64,000 nt of DNA from Silurus meridionalis (GCF_014805685.1 NC_060911.1:5542212-5606211); one strand, 5' to 3'. Shown: positions 11,983-23,470, counted from the stretch's first letter. Notes: generated by a model not told the origin, from the sequence alone. Numbers and translations are program-made.

Positions 11983-13935
11983 TCATAAATTCTTCTGCTT
12001 TTATGCCCACTTCCTTTTTATTCTCTTAACTTAGGCAGTGTCTTTTTTTGCTTTTGAAGGATGCTGGCAAGTCACATAAAAACAATGCTGGGCCACAGCC
12101 ATGAATAGCTTTCACCTCTTTTTTGCATTTGGTCGCAGTAGAACAAGTAGCTGCCAAGGGCTTGGTAAAAAAATGAACCCAGTCCAGTCAGTATGTCCAC
12201 AGAGTTTCTTCTCCTGCCTACTTTAGTTTTTTTGGACTTCTGACTGGAGTGCTTTTGAACTCCCTCACACACCAGGCAGAATGCTATTTTTACCTTACCT
12301 CAGAGGAGTCTTCGAATTAGGGCCGACTTCAGAGCAACAATGTCATCTTATGCCATCCGACGTGTTTTTTTTACGTTTTGTATTCAAGCCGATCAACACA
12401 ACATTAGGGTGATTTACACTTGAATTGAGTCCACATCACTCATCAACCCCAATCTTCTTAAATATTATCGTGGAGAATTGCTCCAGGAGTTACTGATACG
12501 AATCAGTGTTTCAAATGTCATCATATCATCCATTAAACCTGGTCGCAAATCAGTTGAATTGTTGTTCACACAAACAGTTTTTTTCTCCCAGACATTGACT
12601 GCCTAGGAAGGTTTGGACACAATTTAAAGGAGCATGTGACAGGCTGAGGGATTAAACTGAAGGCATAAAATTATTTGGCAGTCAGGAATCAAGTTGCTCC
12701 TCCACAGCCAGAGAATGATATCTGGGTCATGTCGTAGGACTCAAGGTAGCAACAAGCCTTTAGTAAATAAACAGCCAGAAGTCTTTCGTGCTCGATGTCT
12801 GTATTTAGTATCAACTAATCCAGATCCAAGGCTAGTCATGGCACAGCTTTCTAATCCTGCTGTAAAGAATGTAAATACATTTAAAAAAATGAAATAAATG
12901 ACCTCATAAGAATGCGTTTAACTGCACGCTTACTGACAAACCTTTATTAATATGAATATCCAACAAATAAAAAAAGTCCAGCACTAAATCTTTCCATGTG
13001 TTGTCAAATTTTTTGAAGTCAAGTCAATTAAGTTATATTTTTATTTGTTTGAACGACATTTTGCCAAAGTAGCATTACAGAATAGTTTACAAATAAGAAT
13101 TGCAGCACCAGAAATTAGTTACATTAAGTTTAGCCCTAATGAGTGAGCCAGTAGCAACAGTGGCAGGAGAAAACTCCCTGAGATTGTATGAGGAACCAAA
13201 ATCAAAGGGAAAAAGGGATGGATTATAATCGGGTCTCTAATGGACATTTGAATGCAAATTTGCAAAAGCTGAGCTGATAATTTGAATAGATATTAGTGTT
13301 TGACTAATTTATATCATTCTATTAAAAGATTGGTGTGTTAAGAGTAACATTAGGGTCTTTTCACACAATCTGAGTCGTGTGACAAAAATGATAAAATTCT
13401 TTATAGCCATTAAAAATTTACAGTACTTTGGATACTTAGATACCTCAGAGCTCCCTCAAATCTGTGTTACCTTTTGGCTCTAATTTTTATTGATGCTAAC
13501 TAGCTAGACATTGCTAGTCCTGAGAGGTCCTGCTTACACAATGTACATTTTTTTAATCATTACAGGACAAGAGAATACAAAGGAATCTTTGTAAAAAATT
13601 ATTATTTTTGTGGTCCTTTTCATTAAGTCTACACTTACTGATCTGATTCAGTAGGGAAACTTACTATTACCACTTACACTACTACTGATTAATGAGTGAT
13701 TCATTACACATAGGCATTTGTATGTTGCTTTGAATTTGCAATCATGCACACATTTTTGCATGAAACTCACAAACCTGGTAAAGAGTCACGTAATAAAAAC
13801 AAACACAATCCTGCTGGATCTAGAAACTGAACAAAATCCAGAAGAATGACAGTTGAGGTTAAAAGCTTTTATTGTCATGAATATCATGTTGGGTCTCTAG
13901 TGTTATTTTTATTAATAATTTGTTTTGCTACTTAT
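11983..13935. other. Upstream flank of klhl33-B, no confirmed gene
   Basis: Holds the presumed 5' region of klhl33-B. A minus-strand open frame at 12299-12072 looks partly protein-like but has no clear splice donor joining it to exon 1. Sequence around 13020-13235 resembles the AAGTCAA...TTTATTTGT family seen at 33955-34424 (GAGTGAGCCAGTAGCAACAG, GGAGAAAACTCCCT). Confidence 0.4.
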
Positions 13936-13974
13936 CCACCTGAATATAAATCATATTAAGGACAATGACATAAT

Positions 13975-14150
13975 TTTTTATTCCTTATGCCATCTCGGGG
14001 AGTTTTTTCTTGCCACAGTCGGCACCGGCTTGCTCATCAAGGACAAACGTACACATAGAGAACATTCTTTATCACCACAATATCTGTGTAAAGTCGCTTT
14101 GAAACAATGTTCATTGTTAAAATCGCTATAAAAATGAATTGAATGGAATT
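13975..14150 (-). repeat. Teleost interspersed repeat fragment (AAGTCAAGTTTATTTGTAT family)
   Basis: GAGTTTTTTCTTGCCACAGT, GGCTTGCTCATCAAGGAC and TGAAACAATGTTCATTGTTA read as the reverse of the element at 33955-34424, with GAATTGAATGGAATT at its tail. It is a divergent partial copy and non-coding. Confidence 0.55.
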
Positions 14151-14153
14151 TAA

Positions 14154-14156
<3 letters not shown>

Positions 14157-14193
<37 letters not shown>
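14157..14193 (+). repeat. (TC)n microsatellite
   Basis: 37 bases of uninterrupted TC dinucleotide repeat. Confidence 0.97.
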
Positions 14194-14194
<1 letters not shown>

Positions 14195-14199
14195 GCTAC

Positions 14200-16365
14200 A
14201 CATGCTAATCCAAACCTAATGTTAAGAAATATACTTTCTCTAGCTAGCCAGCTAAGCTATAATGTGTACCGGCTGCTTGTAAAACAAAAACAAATGAAAA
14301 GTTTCTTTCAGACTGTAAAACTAATTTTTGCAATAGAATTTGTTTGCACATGTTTATAGACTATAAATAATAATATAAATATATAAATATAATATATATT
14401 AACTGGCCAGACTTTGATACCACAACCAAATATGCCCCCACTAGCTATCAAGATATCAAATATAACCAAAGCTAGTTTTCAAGCAAATCAAAAAAACAAA
14501 AAAACACTGGTACATAAAAAAGGAGATTGCAAATAAGAATCAACTATTAGAATTTCGCCACATATTTTTTCTGCATTGAAATCGTTTTCACGTGTTTCAC
14601 ATTATTTTCATAAAAAATTGTTTTAGTCATGTTGTGTAACACTCTCCAGCAAACCTCAAAAAGATTAGCAATCATACATCAGCAGATTGTTATAATGGAT
14701 AAAAAGTTGTTTAAAAGTTTACATGGCACTGAATATAGAGCTGCATGAACCCATCTACCCTTATATACTGCTCAGACTTTCTCTTCTCCGCTGCCAAGGC
14801 TGGCAATTGACTTAATGCTCAGAGTGTCTGCGTTGACACATTGTCATCTCATCCAGACTTTGTCCCGGGTCATGATGACTATGTTCGGCGTTTATTGTTT
14901 ACTAAGTGCCACTCACACATCTCTTCACAAGCTATATACCTTAGAAACAAATCACAAGACAACTCTTTCTCTTGAATCATGTTTCCTTGTATAGACCACG
15001 AGAAGCTGGTGTGTTTGGGTTTATGATCAAAATCTTTTCCGGATTCAGCCTATACAGTAATCATATAACCAGTGATTTTGCACATGCTTTGAAATTAAAA
15101 TAAAAAATATTTTCCAGTGTTGAGATTTTTTCCATAAAACACAATTAGACATCTGCTTTCAAGCTATTTTTTTATTTATGTTTAAATGGACCCAAATTGT
15201 TCACAAACGTACACCTCATTTTAAGAAAAAAAGCATGGACAAAAAAATATTAATGGCACAAAATGAATAGCATTAAAACATAATACTGAAAAGGATCATT
15301 CCTGAGCAACTGCATCAGGGTCATTATTAAGATATGTAGAGGGGAACAAAATGACATTAGATGTACTCCTCACTTGAACGTAACTAGCATTTAAATCGTC
15401 AATGCTAACACTGATGCGAAAATAAATCGACATAAGTAATAGGCTCGGCCGCTTATCGCAGACTCGATGCGCCAGTTGAGGTTTGCTTCAACATCACTTC
15501 AGCCATGCGTTCACAAAAAAAATGCATTTTCTATCATAATCATAACTCAAAAGACTTGCTGTACATTGCATAGTAATTCGTTTCCCTTTTCAGTCTTTTA
15601 CGTTACTGTGATTCTTTGGCCCTCAAACATTCTTTACACACACATACAGGAAGAAATAACATCTGAGCTTTAAAAACAACCGTGTAAGCCGTAATAACTA
15701 GCGATTTCATCATTTGAAACTATTAATAAATGCAATGCAGTGGATTACTGTGAGAGAATAAACATTAAAAATTCAAGATAACAAAAACGAATAAGGAGTG
15801 AATTCAATAAAAAATAAAAATAAAGAATGAGTTCTTTCCAAAGTTTTACTAAATAGTGCAGACATTACAATGAAACTCTTACATAACGGCTTCGGATAAT
15901 TAATGCAACTCATGTCCACTAGTTAACATGTACTTCTGTTCAATTCAAGGGCCAGTTTTTGTGCTTCTCATAGTACACTTTAGCAAAATAACTACTTCCT
16001 TGAGGTATCTGTTTCAGGGGAGTTCAGGTATTAGTGAGTGGGAGGAGGAATGAAAAGAACACAATTATGATCGAAATAAAGAGGGGGAGAACAAAAAGAA
16101 AGAAGAGAAGCGGTAAAGAGAGAGAGAAAGGCTGTATATTTGGTGACCATTTTCCTGTATCGGGTTGGTTGTCCGGAGCAACCGGGGTACCTGCTGGATT
16201 ACAGTGACAAATCACCAATGGCCTGACCTGAGAAACACTTTCCTATAGGACAGAGTAGGTAAGAGGCAGAGAGGAAGAGTGGAAGCACAGAAAGGAAGAC
16301 AAATGTACAGCTTATGTTGTAAGCCAATACCATGTATAAAATCAATTACATCAATATTATCTAGG
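14200..16365. other. Non-coding AT-rich interval
   Basis: No exon is recognised. A short minus-strand frame at 16218-16024 ends in a hydrophobic stretch, but this comes from a purine-rich (GA) plus strand. No RNA gene or intact mobile element is evident. Confidence 0.45.
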
Positions 16366-16368
16366 TAA

Positions 16369-17058
16369 CACAATATGGACAAAAGTTTGTGAGCAATTGA
16401 CTATGATATATGTACATGCTTTTTTGAACATCCAATTCCACATTTAGTCCCCATTTGCTGGTATGATATTCTCTACTCTTCAGGGAAGATGTTCCACTAG
16501 ATTTTGAAGTGTGCTTGTGGGGATTTGTGCTCATTCAGACACAAGGTTGTGAGTGAAGTTAGATACTGATGTAGGGCGAAGAAACCTTGGGTGCAGTCAG
16601 TGTTCCAATTCATTCCAAAGCTGTTGGGTCCAGTAGGCTCAAGCTACTTAAAGTCTTTCACTATAACCCAGGTAAACCATATTTTCATATTTGGGTTTCC
16701 TAGTTCAAGTTAAATTTGGTTTGCCTTTTTAGGGTTTCTTCCTTTCAAGGTTCTTCCTTTTACAATCTGAGAGAGTTTCTTTTCTTGCCATTGTAAGGAC
16801 TGATTTCTAAATGTAAAAGTTTTATTCTATTTCAATCTGAAAAGCTGCATTGGGGCAGTGTCCATTGTTGAAAGCACTATACAAATAAAATTGAATTGAA
16901 TTGAACTGAAATGTAATGCTACCGCATCCAAAAACATCCGATACTATTTTGTACCCCTCACTTATAACCGTAAGTTTATAAAGTTTTATAACTGATAACC
17001 GTTTAAGGAAGAACCACACATGGCTGGAAAAGTCAAGTGTTTCAATACTTTGGCCCAT
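16369..17058 (-). mobile_element. Non-autonomous Tc1-type element, family 2, with an inserted repeat
   Basis: Begins ACAATATGGACAAAAGTTTG and shares GATGTTCCACTAGATTTTG, GTGCTTGTGGGGATTTGTGC and AGAACCACACATGGCTGG with other copies. Between about 16711 and 16910 its sequence is interrupted by a piece of the AAGTCAA/AATTGAATTGAA repeat family (TTTCTTGCCATTGTAAGGAC, ATTGTTGAAAGCACTATACA). The element resumes with AATGCTACCGCATCCAAA. Confidence 0.65.
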
Positions 17059-17273
17059 CTCATGTACATGGCACATGGGGTGAAAGAATGACACGAGTAG
17101 ACAAATGGAGAATGTTATTATTAGAACAGAAGGATTCAGAGATTGATACAAATAAATGTAAAGAAATAAATGTGGAGGGGGAAGAGAACATGTATGTGTA
17201 TCTGGCACAGTGACCAGAAAGAGATGTACAGTATATCAGTGGAAAGACAGCTGGCAAGAGGGAATGACACAGG

Positions 17274-18411
17274 TACAACCCCAATTCCAAAAAGTTCAAG
17301 TTTCAAATCTCATAAACCCATGTTTTCTATACAAAGGAACATAGAAAACATGTTAAATGTTTAAACTGACAAAAAATGTACCATTTTAGGAACAGTTGGA
17401 ACAGACGCATTCCTACCACAGTGTTTCGTCTTCTCTTCTTTTAACAACATTCTGTAAACGTCTAGGAACTGAGGAAACCAGTTGCTGGAGTTTCCAGAGA
17501 GGAATGTTGTCCCATTCTTGCCTGATATAGGATTCTAACTGATAAACAGTTCTGGGTCGTCTTTCTCTGCCTTCAAATATGCAAGGCCTTCCTTGAAAAA
17601 GACGTCGTCTGGATGGGGGCATATCCTGCTCTAAAACCTATATCTTTCAGCATTGATGGAGCCTTTCCAGATATAAAAGCTGCCCATTCCATAGACACTA
17701 ATGCATCCCCATACCATAAGAGATGCAGGCCTTTTGACAGAGCACTGACTAAGAAGCCCATGGTTGCCAAAAAGAATGTCAAATTTTAAATCATTTTCCA
17801 CTTTGCCACAGACATTTTAAAGTGAGCATTGGACCAGAGAATGACAGCAATGTATCTAAATCATGCTTACATATGGCTTCTACTTTGCATGATAGAGATT
17901 TAACTTCCATTTGGAATGGCACAGAGAACGCCTTGTGCCTTACACAGAGATTTCCCCAGATTCTTTAAATATTTTGATGCTATTATGTACTGTAGATGAT
18001 GAGATATTTAAAGTCTTTGCAATATTACCTTGAGGAACATATGTAGATAAAGCTTTACACAGATACGTGAACCTCTGCCCATCTCTAAGATGCTCTTTTT
18101 ATACCCAATTATCTTACCTACCTATCGCCAATTAAACTAATCAGTTGCAAGATTTTCTTTTGGCTCTTTCTTTCTAGTAACACTTACAGTTTTAGCCTTC
18201 TGTTTCCTCTGTCTCAACGTTCTCAATGTCTCAACGTCTCAATGTTGCAGCCATCAAATTTAATTTTACCTTTTTTTACTTAAAATGGCAAAAAAATTGT
18301 ATTTAAACATTTTATATTGTTCTATTTTCTATTGCGAGTAAAATACAGGTTTGTGAGATTTGCAAATCAATGTGTGCACAGTGTCCCAACTTTTTGGGAT
18401 TTTGGATTGTA
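17274..18411 (-). mobile_element. Decayed, internally deleted Tc1-type transposon (family 3)
   Basis: The ends TACAACCCCAATTCCAAAAA and the reverse of TTTTTGGGATTTTGGATTGTA form imperfect terminal inverted repeats. On the minus strand 17622-17413 encodes a transposase tail (RPRTVYQLESYIRQEWDN, LQQLVSSVPRRLQNVVKRR). Upstream pieces include HLLWYGDALVSMEW. The stretch that should hold the DPN-IE catalytic segment is missing between GRPCIF and RPRTV, so the enzyme is dead. No role for neighbouring genes is seen. Confidence 0.75.
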
Positions 18412-18486
18412 GAATTAAATATGGACCAGTGTGTGAGAGATAGATTAAATGAGATAGATTAAATGAGGGTGTGTTACAGGTACAGT

Positions 18487-18487
<1 letters not shown>

Positions 18488-18523
<36 letters not shown>

Positions 18524-18551
18524 TTAATAATAAACATAATAATAATAATAA
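18488..18551 (+). repeat. (AAT)n microsatellite
   Basis: Near-perfect trinucleotide repeat with two small interruptions. It overlaps the last codons of the candidate minus-strand gene, where it would encode a run of tyrosines before the stop. Confidence 0.95.
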
Positions 18552-21500
18552 ACCTCTAGTATGGTTCTGCTGGGGGAGCGATGGGGACTCAGTCTGAGAC
18601 TCCAGCGGTGGTTCTGTCTGCTCTGTCCTCCATCGTCCTCGCTCTCTGTGGTGTCTTGCCGAGTTACCCGCTGACGCCTTCGCTTCCGAGAGCTGATTCG
18701 CTGGAGAGAACCCACGATTTGTTGTCTGGACCAATAGAAATATCACAAACCAATAGACATCTTTTTTTCCAACATCAGTGGTGCATTCACTCGAGATGAT
18801 AATGATATTGGTTAGTCAAACTCTTCATGACTATTTTTACAGCAAGACTTTGACTCTATCAAAGAAAAAGATGATTATTTTCCAATAATAACACTGAAAT
18901 TAAGTTTACTACATGTCCATTAAGTTACATTATCACTTTTGTTCAGTTAATAAGACTTAAAACAGAGCTTAGTATATTATACAAAAATAAATAAAAAAAT
19001 GACCTTGACATCTTTCCTACACCTTAAAACTTATTTTTACTAAGTGCTGAAACCATAAACGCCTCTGCTTTCAGTACCAGTAATCATTTGCCTTAAATGG
19101 GCAAAAGCAACACAATGTGCGGTTCTTTCCCAAACCGTTACCACAAAAGTGGAGGCACACAACTGTATTGCATGTCTTTGAATGCAGTAGCATTATATTT
19201 TCTCTTCACTTGAAATAGGAGACCCAAACCAGTTCCAGCATGACAATGGCACTGTGCACAATCCAGCTCCATGAAGATATGGTGTACATGGGTTGGAGTA
19301 TAAGATCATGAGTGGCCTGCCATGAACCACTAACCTAAAACCTACTGAACACCTTTGGTATGAATTGGAATGCTGACTGAACCCCAGGTCTCTTCACCTC
19401 ACCTACATTAGTATCTGACTTGACTAATGTTCTTGTGGCTGAATTAGCAAAATCTCCTCAAGCACACTTCAAAATCTAGTGGAACATCACTTTACTAACA
19501 CTTCTATAAATGAGTGAGTGCAAATCTTCACAAAATCTAGTGGAACATCTTCCCAGGAGAGTGGAGGTTATTATAGCAGCAAATAGTTACTAAATGTGAA
19601 ATGGGATGTATTAAAGTATAAAATGTTTTAGTTTTTTTTGTGATGATCACTCTGGAGATAATGTAAATAATTTGCTGTTAATTATACTAAATTTGTAGGT
19701 GGAGCAGTGAAAAAAATATATGAATAAATCTAATTCTAAATCAATTAGAAATTGACCTAAATTAGGTAAAAATCTTATCAAACACCTTGGCCAGAAGAAG
19801 AAAAGTAGTGCCATCTGTGTTTGGACCCCTAATTGGAATGTTGAACTAACTTAATGGTCAAAATCGCTAATAGCTAGCAAAGCCATTTCTGGTATTTTAG
19901 TATACAGTGGTGTGTACAATGATCCAAAACACACCAGCAAGTCCACCTCTGAATGGCTGAAGAAAAAACAAATGAACACTTTGGAGTGGCCTAGTCAAAG
20001 TCCAGACCTGAATCCTATTGAGATGCTGTGGCATGACCTTAAAAAGGCGGTTCATGCTCAAAAACCCTCCAATGTGCCTGAATTACAACAATTCTGCATA
20101 ATAGAGTGGACCGAAAATTTTTCCACAGCGCTGGAACAGACTCACAGCAAGTTATCGCAAACGCTTGATTGCAGTTGTTGCTGCTAAGGGTGGCCAAACC
20201 AGTTATTAGGTTTAGGGGCAAACACTTTTTCACACAGGACCATGCAGTTTTGGATTTTGTTTTCCCTCAATAATAAAAACTTTCATTTAAAAACTGCACT
20301 TGTGTTCACTTGTGTTATCTTTGACTAATATATAAATTAGTTTGATGATCTGAAACATTCTTCTTCTTTCGGCTTCTCCCATTAGGGGTCGCCACAGCGG
20401 ATCATCCGTCTCCATACCCCCCTGTCCTCTACATCTGCCTCTTTCACACCAACTACCTTCATGTCTTCCCTCACCACATCCATAAACCTCCTCCTTGGTC
20501 TTCCTCTTTTCCTCCTCCTTCCTGGTGGCTCCATCCTCAGCATTCTCCTACTGATATACCCCATGTCCCTCCTCTGTACATGTCCAAACCATCTCAATCG
20601 CGCCTCCCTCACCTTGTCTCCAAAACGTCCTACATGCGCTGTCCCTCTAATAATCTCATTTCTAATCCTGTCCATCCTTATCACTCCTTAACATCTTCAG
20701 CTCTGCTACCAGATACCAACTTAAGTTATAAAAGCTTGAAAATCTAAGATTATTCATGTCTAGTGTGGGAGAAAATAGCTACCTGCAGCAGAGATTTTTC
20801 TTTTTAAATAGCTTTGGCATTCTGAGTCCATAGTGAGCATATTTGATGACTAGTGTCTGAGTCATTTACCTGGTGTCTGCATCCTCTACGTCTGCATCTG
20901 CATCGCTCTCTCGCTGAGGATCGGACTGGCCGCACTCTTCCTGCAACATGAGTCATAGGCAGGAGCAAACACATTGCTTCTACAACTCCTCTCAGAATAT
21001 CGCTCTCTTTCCTCACAAACGCACACCTACTTACCTCAGTGCCGTAGCCCTCTGAGTATCTGGCCATTATTGCCCTGTTTTTCCCACATTCATTACACTT
21101 CAGGCTGCTTTCCTAAAACAGTAAGAGAATACAGCGGTGATGCGCTTCTTAAACACAGCATTGATAATGTCTCTTTGCTGTATTCGAATGTGTCTTTTCG
21201 TGTTAAGATGTTAGCAGTTGTGCGATACACTCACAGTGATATTTCATACGACCACCAAGCAACTCATCTCAGCTTGTTAGTAATCTATCCAAAAGTGTAG
21301 CTTTGAAGCCTGCTCTGGTTCAGCAGAGTGTAACAACCCAGGATCTACAACTGGTCCACTCTCTCCATCTTAACACTTTTTCTGCACATTTTTGCACTAC
21401 TACACTTTAGTCACTTTAATCACGCTGGACTTGCACAGCACAGTGGCACTTTCTACCACACCATACCGCACACGGACACTTCACAATCACGTCAAATCAC

Positions 21501-22583
21501 CTAAATACGCATCCTTGTATATATATCCTTGTATATACACTTCTTTCTTTCCTTGTTTATTTTTCTCCTCATTCTATTCCCTCATTCCGGACCGTCGTAA
21601 AAAGCATTTCGCTGCATGTCGTACTCTGTATGTATGTGTACGTGACAAATAAGATTTGATTTGTGTTCAGGTGAGGAGACGAGCGAGAGACTAAAAGACC
21701 AAACACTGCACTCATGACACTTTATGTCAAGATGAAGCAACTGTAGCCATCAGCAGGTAGACAAATGTGGCATGGTTGGTTTTATGGGAAACGTTACCTG
21801 AAGAGAAAATAGGTTCACATATTAAACTTAATTCGTAGGGAATAGGTTATGACCCATACCTGCACTGACTCAGTAAACCCTTTAAGTAACTACCATGTAG
21901 TTATTATAGTAATGCACCACATACACACTTTACCTTCCCTCATCACATTCCCTAAATATCCCATACCATATCATCCCCCACCTTTAGAAGTTCCCCTTGT
22001 ACCGATTACCTCGTCCCTTCACCCCATGCCTCTTTATTCTACTGTATGTACCCCCATCTTACTTCCCCTCATACCCCTATCATTCACATCACTCCATGTC
22101 TCATCAACTCCTTATATGATATTACACCATCCAACACCACTTTATGCCCCATGTCCTGCATCCCATAAATTCCTTGCCACATCCTTGTACATCACCCATT
22201 CCTCACTCTTTCTTGGCTCTCAACCTACGCCTCCATCCTTCCATTCCACACCTCATCATCCCTTTCACACTCATTCCACCGTCTCATTCTTATCATCACA
22301 TTCTGTGACCTATCATTCCACGCCTCCAGATCAGCTTATCTCATGTCCTAACATTCCAAGCTCATCACAAATTCCCCTCATTCCACCAACCCTCTATTCC
22401 AATATCCCTCATCGCCTTCACACCCTGCCATCCCACATCACCCCTTTCCTAACCCTTCTTATTCCTTGGCCCAACATTCGACCCCAGCCGCACAACCACA
22501 AACACACACCTCTGTACCTCACAGTCATGGTCCGAGTTGTCAGAGAACTGCCCACTGGAGTCTCTTCGCCTCTTCACCTCCAT
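18524..22583 (-). CDS. Unrecognised candidate gene, four small exons, basic/acidic protein
   Basis: Four minus-strand exons splice in phase: 22583-22518 (ATG start, donor GAG|GTACAG), 21112-21035 (acceptor TTTTAG, donor GAG|GTAAGT), 20940-20870 (acceptor TTGCAG, donor CAG|GTAAAT) and 18725-18524 (acceptor TTGGTCCAG, stop TAA). Phases 0, 0, 2 fit and the frame stays open for about 138 aa. The start reads [13 protein letters not shown]. Exon 2 has a single CNECGK knuckle, exon 3 is acid-rich ([11 protein letters not shown]), and exon 4 has a nuclear-localisation-like SSRKRRRQR followed by TTESEDDG. The composition suggests a nuclear protein. I do not recognise the family. The frame is also open 5' of the ATG to a possible acceptor near 22601, so a further 5' exon is possible. 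A CpG-rich block lies 0.7-0.9 kb upstream. Exon assignment is from reading only. Confidence 0.5.
19115..19612 (+). mobile_element. Non-autonomous Tc1-type element, family 2 (sense orientation)
   Basis: Contains decayed transposase text in forward orientation: CAGCATGACAATGGCACTGT, CTACTGAACACCTTTGGTAT and AAAATCTAGTGGAACATC, the last present twice (near 19470 and 19534). It lies in the last intron of the candidate minus-strand gene. Confidence 0.6.
19786..20330 (+). mobile_element. Tc1-type transposase C-terminal fragment (family 4)
   Basis: The open frame 19912-20187 reads [15 protein letters not shown], then [17 protein letters not shown] and HDLKKAV. These carry the second Asp (DPKHTS) and the third acidic position (IE) of the DDE triad of Tc1/mariner transposases. 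The N-terminal DNA-binding half is missing, so this is a dead 5'-truncated remnant. It sits in an intron of the candidate minus-strand gene. Confidence 0.8.
20360..20692 (-). mobile_element. 3' end of an RTE-like LINE
   Basis: On the minus strand 20684-20382 encodes the C-terminus of a reverse transcriptase polyprotein: [50 protein letters not shown]. The nucleotide 3' end (minus strand) is GGCGACCCCTAATGGGAGAA GCC. The copy is 5'-truncated, as usual for LINE insertions. Related copies are at 29195-29405 and 33062-35440. Confidence 0.8.
21340..21662 (+). repeat. LINE/SINE 3'-tail-like fragment
   Basis: CATTTCGCTGCATGTCGTAC and GTACGTGACAAATAAGATTTG are typical of fish retroposon tails. The preceding 200 bp is C/T/A-rich with no reading frame of note. 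The family is uncertain. Confidence 0.4.
21890..22535. other. Strongly G-poor (A/C/T) tract
   Basis: For about 640 bp the plus strand has very few G residues and many CATCCC/TTCCAC/CCCCAT-like words, but no exact period that I can see. The lack of G removes most TAG and TGA codons, which explains the long open frame 21849-22631. The tract lies directly downstream of the first candidate exon (22583-22518) of the minus-strand gene and partly touches it. Confidence 0.7.
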
Positions 22584-22827
22584 TTCTGTCTTCGTCGCTC
22601 TAACATAGACCTAAATATGAGCATTTATTAGTAGGTGAATAAAAGGGTTATATAATAAAAAAATAAAAAAAATAAACATCTATATATGGCATATATTTCA
22701 GCATGTCATGCCTGGATGAAATATGGATGAAGACCAAATTTTGATGTAGTGTTCCAACTTGTGGTTTTGAATGAATAAACCAGGACATGTTAACATGCTT
22801 ACTTTTACAGTGATGAGTCCAGCAGAT

Positions 22828-22942
22828 GGGCTGTGTTCCAAAAACGCATGCTGCCCTACTAAGTAGTGTGCATATGCAGTACGCCAGCGTTGTTGGCGTC
22901 TGTACGCTTTTATAAGACAGCATGCGGTTTGATACGCAGCCC
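22828..22942. mobile_element. Small terminal-inverted-repeat element (MITE), about 115 bp
   Basis: The ends GGGCTGTGTTCCAAAAACGC and the reverse of GCGGTTTGATACGCAGCCC form an imperfect inverted pair, so most of the element could fold back on itself. The start resembles hAT-type ends known in fish; this assignment is weak. No target-site duplication is clear. Confidence 0.5.
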
Positions 22943-23289
22943 TGATCATTACGTAATCCAGCCTAGAGATTTATTCTAGAGACAGATACAGCCTCAAAAG
23001 TGTTATAATTATAGCTATAATAAATGACACATACAAACATACGCATCTAAAATATATTAGATATATAAAATAAATTATATTATATATATATATATGGCAC
23101 ATACCTTGGCTTAGGTTATTGTGCAGCCCTCATCACTTTTGCGCAAAAACAAAACAAAAAAGAATATTATATATATCACTTCAAGTGAAAAGCCAATGTG
23201 GTCAAAAAATAAAAATAAAAGATCAAATCACGACGGATCTTCTGCCCTTGGTGTAAAAATTTGTGGAACTCCTAGAAGGTTTGACATTG

Positions 23290-23470
23290 TAGTCGGCGTC
23301 CCAGAGCTACAGAGCGCGTCGTCGGGAGCGCGCGTGCCATAAATAAAAAATTCCCAAAACAGGGAACGTAACCGCGCACGGCGGCTGTGTGGGCGGAGAC
23401 AGAACGCGGACGCGCAGAGCAAGGCAGGACGCGGGGACGCGCGACGCGCATGCGCAGTAAAAAAAATGTA
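23290..23470 (-). promoter_or_regulatory. CpG-rich candidate promoter with NRF1 and GC-box motifs
   Basis: A block dense in CpG (GCGCGTCGTCGGGAGCGCGC, CGCGGACGCGCAGAG, GGGACGCGCGACGCG) stands out in an AT-rich surround. It contains a palindromic NRF1-type core GCGCATGCGCA at 23446-23456 and a GC box GGGCGG at 23391-23396. No TATA box fits. The nearest candidate gene start is the minus-strand ATG at 22583, so the block is assigned to the minus strand by position. A plus-strand or two-way promoter is equally possible from sequence alone. Confidence 0.5.

Noticed and set aside
16024..16218. Short minus-strand frame ending in a hydrophobic, membrane-like stretch
   Set aside because: The hydrophobic part comes from a GA-rich plus strand read as TTC/CTT codons. 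No splice context or homology is visible.
21849..22631. 260-codon open frame on the plus strand
   Set aside because: It results from the G-poor base composition. The peptide is a monotonous P/H/S/T/L mix with no domain, and the minus-strand exon at 22583-22518 explains part of the region better.
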